Source of the DNA: Edaphochlamys debaryana
Taxonomy: Eukaryota; Chlorophyta; Chlorophyceae; Chlamydomonadales
Direction of reading: 5' to 3'
DNA length: 64,000 nt
Assembly: GCA_016858145.1 (NCBI GenBank)
Contig: JAEHOE010000052.1
Span: forward strand, 1 to 64,000
This document shows positions 24,066 through 33,600 of the stretch, one piece after another. Every line of letters starts with the position of its first letter. The first letter of the stretch is position 1. A model generated the notes under the pieces. The model did not search any database. It had not been told where the DNA came from and saw only the letters and a list, made by a program, of their open reading frames with translations. A program made the translations under genes and the position numbers.

Positions 24066-27000
24066 TTCGCAGCAACGCTGGGTACCGTACGCTGCGACTC
24101 AAACGCGCGTCCTGGTTTAGAAGCGCCGGGAGTGCCACATGGTGGATAAAGCATTGATGTAAAGAAGCCACGGTGTTCAAGATATATATGCAGGTCAAAG
24201 GTCTCCTAAATCGGGTCAACCGACACGATGACGCAAATGGACTCGATTGGACATAGTGAGCAAAACTCGCTGCGTCGCGAGCTGAACTCTCCTCGACTCC
24301 TGTCCGCCGTAAAGCGCATGCGGTATGCGGCCAGGTACACCGCTGTGTACGCAGGCGCAGTGTACGCGCTACGCAGGCCGCGGGGCTGACGCCCAACCGC
24401 CGCTTGACATGCATGCGTGTATGACGCAGCCGCCGCCCGCGCAGGTCCCCGGAAGAGCTAGGCGAAACTCGGGTCCAGCGTGACGCGTTTACGCATCACC
24501 CGCGTCGTTAGTCGACGTCTTCGCCCCCCTAGAGTCGCAGAAAGTTCGCGGGCGGGCGGGCATGCATCGGGGACCAACGAACGGGACTAACAGGACCAGC
24601 CAACGGCAATCAACTCGATCGACCGTCGGGCGCACACGCGCTGACTCACACGCGCCTCCCCTCTAGTCCACAGATCCCCGCCCAGCGAACCCTTCGTTCC
24701 CAGCATGCCCCGCACTCCGCAGGGCAAAGCCGGTGCCTACCAGGGACCCCTCGTGCATGCCTACCGGTACCTAGCTACCTGGGGGCGCGTGGGAGCGTGG
24801 AATGACGTTGCGCACCCGTGTGCGGCCCTGGGTTGCGGCCCTGGGCGCCCCGCCGCAGGTGGCTGGGGTCGCTGGCACTCAAGCGATCCCTCCTGGGGCC
24901 TTACTTGCCTTCCCCGTACGTCCTGCTTGCACCCACCCTTGCGCCGTACGTATTGGCTGCTCCAGGTAGGGCGGGGCGGCTCGCCCCTGCAGGGGCAAGA
25001 CAGGGCTTTGGGGGAAGCAGGGAGTCCAGGGGCCACATACAGGGACCCCCGGCCCTCAGATCAAACTGTACCGGCAGGCCAAGAAGAGGAGATGGCTGGG
25101 GGACCGAGCCTTGTGAAAAGGCGCTGGACGGCGGCGCAGGAGTTACGCTAGCTAGGGATAGTCTGCAAGTCAAGATTTCCCCCTCAAGGGGGAACGATCC
25201 GCCGATCTGGCCCCGCGCCGCGTGCCAGACCGCCCACACGAACCCTGGACGTCACCGCGCCAGGGGGGGCGGGGGGGAGCCTGTGCGACGCGGCAGCTTC
25301 TACTGCCGGCACCTTCAGCTAGCAATCCTGAGGTGGCCCCCTTGGATTCCTGTCGCGTCCCCCACCGAATCCTGAGACGGCCCCCTTGGAATCCGGATAC
25401 GTTATTACACCAAATCCTGTGACACGAGGTCTCTTGCAATGCCGACCGCGCGTCATCCCTCCAGTCATTCCAACACCAAGGGGTAGAGGCAGCGGGCAGG
25501 GGTCCCTGACGGGAGTCGGGGGGGCCTTAGGAATGTGGGCTTTACGCAAGGAATGAACCGTCTGCCACAGGATGGAGCAGCCATCGAGCTCTTGCTCATC
25601 TGCGGTACACACCGACGGTACGTCACGTGATTGCACTAGTACGGTACAGCACAATACACACACGTGTCTGGGTCTCAACCCCCACCCCACCCCCCTCCCG
25701 GCACGCCGCAGCTTAATCCCAGTGCTGTGCAGCGATCAACGCCCCCCAAACAACTAACCCCCGCCGCACCACACCACCGTACCGTACGCATCCCAAACAC
25801 GCACGGTGCCGGCAGTAGCCCAGGGTAGCCCCAACACCACCGCTTGCTTGCTCGAAGGCCGACCCTACCTGGCCTCAAGCGCCTGCCGACTCCTCCTCGC
25901 CGCCTCCCCACGGCTGCGCTCGCCTTGCCTTGCCTCCATCCACCACCCGGCTCCTCGGCCCCAGGCCACGTCCTTCATCCTCCTCAGACCCCGCTACCCC
26001 GCTGCGCACACCGCCGTCCCGCCAGCACCGCCTCCCCGCTCTTGGACAGCTTCAATGTGCCGCCTGGCTTTGAAGGGCGTCGCTTCTCTGCTCGCAAGAG
26101 CAGGTTGCGGACAGAACCTCGCCGGAGATGTTGTGTCCCCCGCAGTGTTGCTATCTTCCGTGGCGAAGGTTTCTGAAATCCCAGAACTTTCCTGGCCGGC
26201 TGGGCAAGAATGTTACGTGGCGGACAGAACTTTCTCGCCGCTAGGGGTCAAAATGTTATGGCCAGAACACCTTCCTGCGGACCCCCAGAGAGTTTCGATG
26301 CGGCGGTGGTGGGGCCCTGGTCACACCTGCCCCTCCCGCCCCCCCTGCGCCCCGTCACCTCAGCTGCCCACCCCTGGCAGGCCCTCGCTTGGCCTCCTTC
26401 ACCCCGCATAGCATCCCACACTGCCAAGTCACGGGCCCTAGGCCAGAACATTGGGGCCTTGCGGAGGCAAAATGTTCCATGGCGGGCAGAACTTTTGCGT
26501 CATTTGGGGCGGAAATGTTACATTCTGCCAGAACTTCTCGGCCATAACGGCCAGAAATGTTCCAGCGTCCGTAACATTTCCGTAACTTTGTAACTAAGAT
26601 AGCAACACTGGTCCCCCGTGTCCCCTTCCCCCTCTTGGACTACCCTGCGAGCGCAGAATCCCCCCGGTCCGCTCACGCTACTCACGCCGCCGGCCTCTCC
26701 ACCCGCCTGCCAGCGGCCGCGCCATCGCTGCCCAAAGGGAAGCCCAAGGGCTCATGCAGTGGCGAGCGAGAGGGAGCCAAAGGCCCCAGACCCCCAAGGG
26801 CAGCATGCCGGTTCCTACAGCGTAGCCGTTCTCAGCCGCATCACCGACGACATCTGCTGCGCATACCGCTCCGTGTACCGTAGTGCTAGATACCTGTAGG
26901 CCTGTTGCTAGTGCACTGCATGGAGGCTACGCCCTCCGACCCCCAAGGGTTGCCCCGGGTTGGCCTGTCGTGGCCGCCCACCACCCACCACCGCCGCCGA

Positions 27001-27646
27001 AATTGTTCGATTTGCCCTTACTTATCGGCAGAACTCGCCGCAGGAGTTCCAACCTCATCAATCAGCAGCTATGGGATCTTGGGAAGCGGGGCTGCATTGC
27101 AGCCGCTGCAGCGCAGTGATCCAGGTGAACGGCCCAGCTCTTCCTCTCTCGCTTACACACGGAGAGGCGGTGTTGAGCACGCAATCACACCCATGAGTTT
27201 GGGTGGCTGGCCACGCTCCACCCCTCTCCGGCATGCAGCAGCAATCCCCCAGTCCTGCGATCAAATGCATCACAGCTCCCTCCCTACGCCCTACACAGTA
27301 GCCAACACAACTGCTTGCAGCCCGGTTGGGGCCTGCAACGCCTGCCGCCGGCTCCTCGCCCGCACCCTGCTGCCCGCACCTACCGCCGTCCCGAAAGCAC
27401 CGCGTCCCCACTTGACCTCATCCCCGCCCGGTCACGCCTCCGCCGCGCATCAGCGACCCGGCCTGACCCAGCAGACGCTGAAGGGCTCATCTTGAGAGCA
27501 CTACCAGCTCCCGCAGACGCCGCCCCTGAGCTACTCCTCAGCTCGCCGCCTCTCCTCCCGGCGCCGGCAGCAGAGCCCCTCCCATGGGAAACCGCGGCCG
27601 CGGCCGCTCCCCCAGGGCGGGGCGGCCCCGTAGGGAGCGCCGCCCA
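24066..27646. other. Intergenic, repeat-bearing region between ABCG and TSN1
   Basis: About 3.6 kb without a recognisable gene. The part next to 24065 (to about 24400) is homologous to the flank of the other ABCG copy and is the likely promoter region. At 24960-25250 lies an inverted, diverged relative of a segment at 22240-22480. At 25325-25430 there is a short tandem array with AATCCTGAG and GGCCCCCTTGGA in each unit. At 26170-26590 there is an array of AGAAC / AAATGTT motifs. Open frames here are compositionally biased and show no family signature. The last kilobase should include the 3' UTR of the Tudor-SN gene, which is transcribed leftwards. Confidence 0.6.
26170..26595. repeat. Array of AGAAC / AAATGTT motifs
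   Basis: (C)AGAAC(T/A)TT-type and (A)AATGTT-type heptamers alternate at least six times, for example ACAGAACTTTC then CAAAATGTTATGGCCAGAAC, and CCAGAACATT then AAAATGTTCC. The two motifs are partly complementary, so repeated hairpins are possible. Confidence 0.65.
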
Positions 27647-30600
27647 CTACCGCCGCCCGCCGCGCGGCGCGCCGCCGAACCGCCCGCCGGCGCCCGCCAC
27701 CTCCTCGTCGTCGCTGTCGCCCGGGTCGCCGTACACGAACATACCCCGGTGGGCGGCGCGGGCCTCGTCCTCGTACTCGGCCATGGCCTGTCAGGGGGGG
27801 GAGGGAAGGGGGGGGAGGGAGGTCATGAAGAGAAGAAGGGGTTGAGGGTGAGGAAAGCGGACGGAGCTGGGGGCCAGGGTGTGGTTAACGATGGGGGGCC
27901 AGGGTGTGGTCAAGTTCACGATGGGCGGCCCTGGGGACCCGGGCCTTACGAGCGGTGCACGCGGCTATCACGTTGTTCACGTCGCCGCCCCGCCCATGCG
28001 ATGCTCCCCGGACCCCCCCACTCCCCCCCTTTCAAGCACCTGGATGGCCCTGGCGACACAGGCGTTTGACAGCTGCATGTTTACGCTGCTACCACGAGGC
28101 CCCCCGCCCAGTGTTCCCCGGACCCCCCCCCCGCCCCCCTTCCACGCACCTGGACGGCCTCCCGTGCCGCCGCGTCCTTGACCTTGCGCAGCTTGGGCAG
28201 CCGCGCCATGCCGGCTGGGGGGGGAGGGAGGGAGGGGGGCAGGGAGGGGGTTCGTTGACCGAATGGAAGGCAAGGGAGAAGGACAGGAGGAGAAGCGACA
28301 GACTCCCTCCTTCATCCCGCCCCCTCCCGCCCCCAGCCCAGCCACATACCCTGCCAACATCTCTGCCTCCGCCGTCACCCGACAGCACCTCCCTCCGCCA
28401 CCCTTTTCCCCCAACCCCTAATCCTCTCACCCAGCAGCACCTCCCCACGCCACCCTCGCCAGCACCCCAGGCCCATGATTCCATGCAGAGACAGGAGCCC
28501 CCCACCGCCTGCCCTTCCAGACATCCCTCCCTACCCTCCCTGTTCCCCCCAATCCCCTCTCACCCAGCAGCATCTCCACGGCGATGTTGGTGTTGGTCTC
28601 GGGCTCCACCAGTACAGCCGTCAGCTTGCCGTTGCGGCCCTTGGGGTGCTTGGCCTTGGGGTCGGCGCGCTCGCGGGACACCTAGAGGGGGTTTGGGGGG
28701 CGGGGGCAGGAGGGGTGGAATGAGCGGCACAGGGGACGGGGGCACAGGGGTGAGGGCACAGACACGCGGGGCGGCAGGAAGGTCGGATGTGCAGGGTGCG
28801 AGGGCCAATCGTACGTGGACGCACGGACGCACGAACGGACTCACCACGTGCGCGAGCATGGGCCGCCCCCCGCTGAGCAGGTGTGACAGGCAGGCGCGGC
28901 CGTCCGCGGCCCAGTCGCTGCCGGGCTCGGGCACCTGTGGGTGTGGGGGGGCGAGAAAGAGGTGACCGGCACGAGTTTGAGGAGGGGGCTGGATGTAGAG
29001 GAGACAAGAGAGAAGCGAGCGTAACCCCGGATCCCAGACCCTCGCCCATCCCTAACCGCCAGCGCCATACTGCGAAGGCCCTACACACGACCTGCCCACA
29101 CCCCGTGCCCTCACCCTCAGATCCCCGCCACGCCCCCCTGCGCCATGCCCACACGACCCGCCACGCCCCCCCCCTTCACAAACCTTGATGTAGGCGAGGC
29201 AGCAGGGGATGGCCTGGGGCGGCACGGCCGCCAGCGCCGAGTCAATGGTGCGCACGCGGTCAGAGTTGACACGCTCGCGGTTGCCTGGGGGGGGGAAGGA
29301 GGGGGAATCCGCGTGTGTGTTTTGCCGACGCGTCGCGATGCGAAGAGGCGGTTGGGGGGGACAAAGCGGGCATGCGCAAGCCCGCGGCACGGCACAGCAC
29401 GCGTGTACGGCGCGCGCAGTACAGTGCGTACCGTAGTCTAGGAAGTACACCTCGTACATGGGCTCCGAGCGGTTGACGCGCTCCACGTGGGCGCGGTACC
29501 AGTTGTTGTCCAGCGAGTACTGCGCACGTGGGGCGGTTAGGTCGGGGGTTGGAGGGGTGAGCAGGCCGCGTCAAGGGCGAGCAAACTTCACCCACGGATG
29601 CCGTACCCTGTTCCGACACCTCCGCGCTCCTCCGCCCTCGGCCCTGCTCGAGGCGGTGGCCTGACCCCTAGCCCCCGCCCCCGCCTCCCCTATACACACC
29701 CATCTGCATCCCTCCGCCAACACTGCGCAAGCATTCCGACGACAATCGGCATCGCTTCCCAACCCCACCGTAACCCAGCCCCACCTGCGCCAGGCACAGC
29801 TGCCCCGTCTTGAGCTCCGGGGGGATGGGCGGCATGTCCCCCAGCGAGGACGCCGCAAGCTGCTCCGTCAGCCAGGCCACGCGGGGCTCGCCCTCGATCT
29901 GGGTCGGGGGGGGGCAGGGGGGCGAGGGGATGAGACGGAGGGTCAGTAGGGGGCCCTCGCCCTCGATCTGGGTCGGGGGGGGGGGGGTGAGGCGAGGAGA
30001 AGATGAGACGGAGTGTCAGTAAGGGGCGGGAGGGGAGAGATGGGAGGGAGCAGAGGGTGGGGAGAGGCGGTTGGCAAGCTGGGGCTCTTGCGGCTTGTGC
30101 AGGCGCATAACACACTAGGTAAGACGCGACCCGGCCCTTCGGTTTGCCCAAACGCGGGCCCCATACCACGGCGGCACGGATTGGAAACGGACAAGGACCC
30201 TGGCCCAGCACCCAGGGTACGGCAATCGCGATTGATGACATTGATGCCGTACCTGTACGAAGAACTCGCTGGCGTCCGCCACGTCCGTCACGGTGACCGT
30301 GAGCACCTCGAGCGCGCGGGCGGGGCGGGCGGCGGCGCCGCCCGCGGCGGCGGCTGACGTGGACGCTCCGCCGCCCGCCGCCGCCGCGAACGAGCCGGCG
30401 GGCGCCGCCGCGCCGTTGCCGCTGGCGCCCGCCGCCGCGCCGTTGGCGCCCGCCTCGTAGTCATCGTCATCGCCGCCCTCCACGCGGTCCATGTCGGGCG
30501 TCCAGGACTCCCAGATCTGTACGACACAGTACGACGGGCACGACTGTATGAGTCATGCGTCGCCTACGGCGGCGGTATTGCGCCGTTAGTCCTTGTCCCC

Positions 30601-33600
30601 ATAACCCCACACTCCCTGCCTCCCATCGCCCAGCAACGTCCACCACCACCCCCGTTGCCCCCATCGACCACCCTCCTCCACCCCCCACCAGGCCCCGCAT
30701 CCAGCCCCCCCTTCCCCCCGCCACACACCTTGAGGTGTGCCTCCTTGGCCGCCTGCTGCAGGCGCACCATCTCGGAGCCCTCGGGCAGGCGGGAGGGGTC
30801 CACGTTGGGCTGCAGGCGGGCAAGGCCTGAGGGGGGGGCGGAGGCATGAGGAGGAAGGCTTCGGCCGGGCCGTGCCGACAAACCGCAATCCCAACCGCAA
30901 CCCTCCCGACCGCAACCCCAACCGCCGCCCACCCTTGGCCAGCAGCGCCAGCGCCAGGTTGAAGGGGCGGCCATTGGAGGTGGGCGGGGCCCCGGCCGAG
31001 GGCGCCAGGTGCACGGTGCCCAGGAAGGTGCCGCCGCGGTCCATGGTCTCAACCACCACCTGACAGGGAGCGATGGCGATAGAGGGGGGGGGATCGCTTG
31101 AGGATTTGGAAACCGAAGAGGAAGTGAGCGATGGGGGGTTGAAAGGGTATCTGAAGTAGTGTTCTGTTCTGAGCGGTGTGGAGTCGAGTATGAGAGCGGT
31201 GCCCAGCGAGGTCCCCAGGAGGCCGAGGAGGGGTTGGGTGGGATGAGGTGTCCGGACCCCTGCGATGGGCCTGGGCTGGCATGGGCTGTAGCCCCTCAGC
31301 CCCCTTGCCCTTTGCCTGTAGCCCCTCCCCGCCTGCAGCCTTCCCCTGGCCGCCTCCCAGTCGCAGACCCCAGGTCCCGCCCCATCCCCCGCCCCCTCTA
31401 CCTCCCCGTACCCCCAACCCACCTCGACGTCTCGCTGCATCATGACCTCGCGCGTGAAGGCAATGGCGTCGTCGGCGAAGGGCTCGCCCTGGGGGGGACG
31501 AGAACCAGGGGGGGATGGAAAGCCATGAGCAGTCAGAAAGCGGGAACCAGGTATGTGCATGGGGAGAATGATGATAAGGGGGAGCGCGCAACTCATCCAT
31601 TCTCTGGTCACCAGCCGCCCCCCAAAAGCCGCCGCCGCCCCCAAGCCCCGATTCTCCCCCCCTCCTGCCTAGCCTCACGGCCTAGCCTCCCAAGAACCCC
31701 CCCTCCACCCCCTCCTGCTCCCCCGCACCTGCACCGCCGGCTTGCCGTTGCCCGCGGGCTGCGGGCGCGAGGGCGTCTTGACGCCCGAGGGCGCGAACAC
31801 AATGGTGACGCCCTCCTTGGGGATGTGCACGCGCAGGCGGTGGCCCGACAGCACGTACTCCACCACACCCAGCATCTTGCCTGGGGGGGCGGGGGGTGGA
31901 GGCGGGGGGCAGGGGACAGGAGGAGAGGCAGGCGGGTGTTGATGGTCAACAACATCGAGGATCGCGGGAGACAGGGGCGGCAGGGCGCGTTTCCCAGCCC
32001 GCCAGGACCTCAATCCCCACCGCCGGACCGCACCCGCTCCATAACCGCGCTCAGCCCCACCAGCCTCCACTTCTACCCGCCCCCATTCCCCTTTCCCCTC
32101 CCCCTTTCCCCTCCCCCCACCCTTAGCCGCCACCCACCCGCCCGCTGGAAGAAGGGCAGGTACTGCTTGGCGCGCGTGGCCGAGCCGGGGGTAGACACGT
32201 CGTTGACGCGGTTGGCGGGGGGCGCCTTGGCGGAGTGCAGGCCGCGCTTGGAGGACTTGGCCAGCTCCTCGCAGGCAACCAGCCTGGGGGGGGGAGGGGG
32301 AGGGAGGATGAGGGACGATGCAAGGTGAGGGTGCGACGGTCGTGTGCCCCGGGCGTCGGCGCGTTGGCATCTGGTGCCTGGATCCAGATCCTTGCAGATG
32401 CCTGCAGATGCCGCGCATTGCCCCCCGCACCCCAGCAGCGCGCAAGCCCCCGGCCCAGGCCCCGCCCCCAGCCCCAAAGCTCACTTCTCGTACACGCACG
32501 ACCGCTCCTCGTCGGTGCGGTGCTTGATGACGGTGGCGAAGCCGCGCGCCACCACCATCTCCGACACGTTCTGCTTCTCCTCGCCCTTGGGGAGGGGGGG
32601 GAGGGGATGATCGTGGGCGGGAGAGGGCACAGTAAGAGTGGGCACGTGGGCTTCCTTCCCCCCCGACACGACGACGCACCACGCTTCGGTTCCTGGATCC
32701 TTCGCTGGGCTTCTCACTCCCCTCCCGACCGTGCCGCACCCACCCATAACACAGGCACGCCCCCCCTCCCAACCCCCAACCCCCACCTTCTCCGGCACCA
32801 GCTCCACCTTGCCGTACAACCGTGCCACAACCACCCATACACAGGCACGCCCCCCCCTCCCCCCCCACCTTCTCCGGCACCAGCTCCACCTTGCCGTACA
32901 ACCGTGCCACAACCACCCATACACAGGCACGCCCCCCCCTCCCCCCCCACCTTCTCCGGCACCAGCTCCACCTTGCCGTACAACCGTGCCACAACCACCC
33001 ATACACAGGCACGCCCCCCCCTCCCCCCCCACCTTCTCCGGCACCAGCTCCACGTTGCCAAAGGCCATGGTGCGCTCCTGGTCGCCCGCCAGCATCATCT
33101 CGGCTGGGGGGAGGGGAGGGTCCAGGGGGGGGGGGGGAACGGTGTGGGAAGCCGCCGCCAAGGACCAAGGGGCGCATCGAGGGGGCAGTAACCAGGAAGC
33201 CGCCGCCAAGCAAGCTGCCGTACCCAGGTCCCGGCACAAGCCCACTGCCGGAATGAACAGACAGAAAGCCGCCGCCGCGCCCGACAAGGCACCCCTCCCT
33301 TCCTTTCCCTCCCTTTCTGCACCGCAGTCGTACTATGCCGTACGCTGCAGGTCCCGGCATAGGCCATGGCATAGGCCGCTAGGGACACGATTGGGCGTAA
33401 GCTGCACAGCAAGCTACCGCGACGCCCAAAGAGCTGCCTCCTCTTCCCTCCCCAACCGCTGCCGTACGCTGCCGTACACTCACGCGTGAGGACCTTGCGG
33501 TTGTACTCCATCTTGACGTCCACCTGCTTGCCGATCAGCTTCTTGCGCAGGAAGTCCTTGGCCTCGGTGGCCCAGGGCTCGGCGGGGCGCTCGCGGGCGG

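Noticed and set aside
24705..25151. Plus-strand open frame as a small gene upstream of ABCG
   Set aside because: No family signature, and half of it lies in the dispersed repeat at 24960-25250.
31675..33372. 565-codon minus-strand open frame in TSN1
   Set aside because: It joins true exon pieces with intron sequence and the four tandem repeats; the repeated VVARLYGKVELVPEK peptides come from the duplicated exon edge, not from a repeat protein domain.
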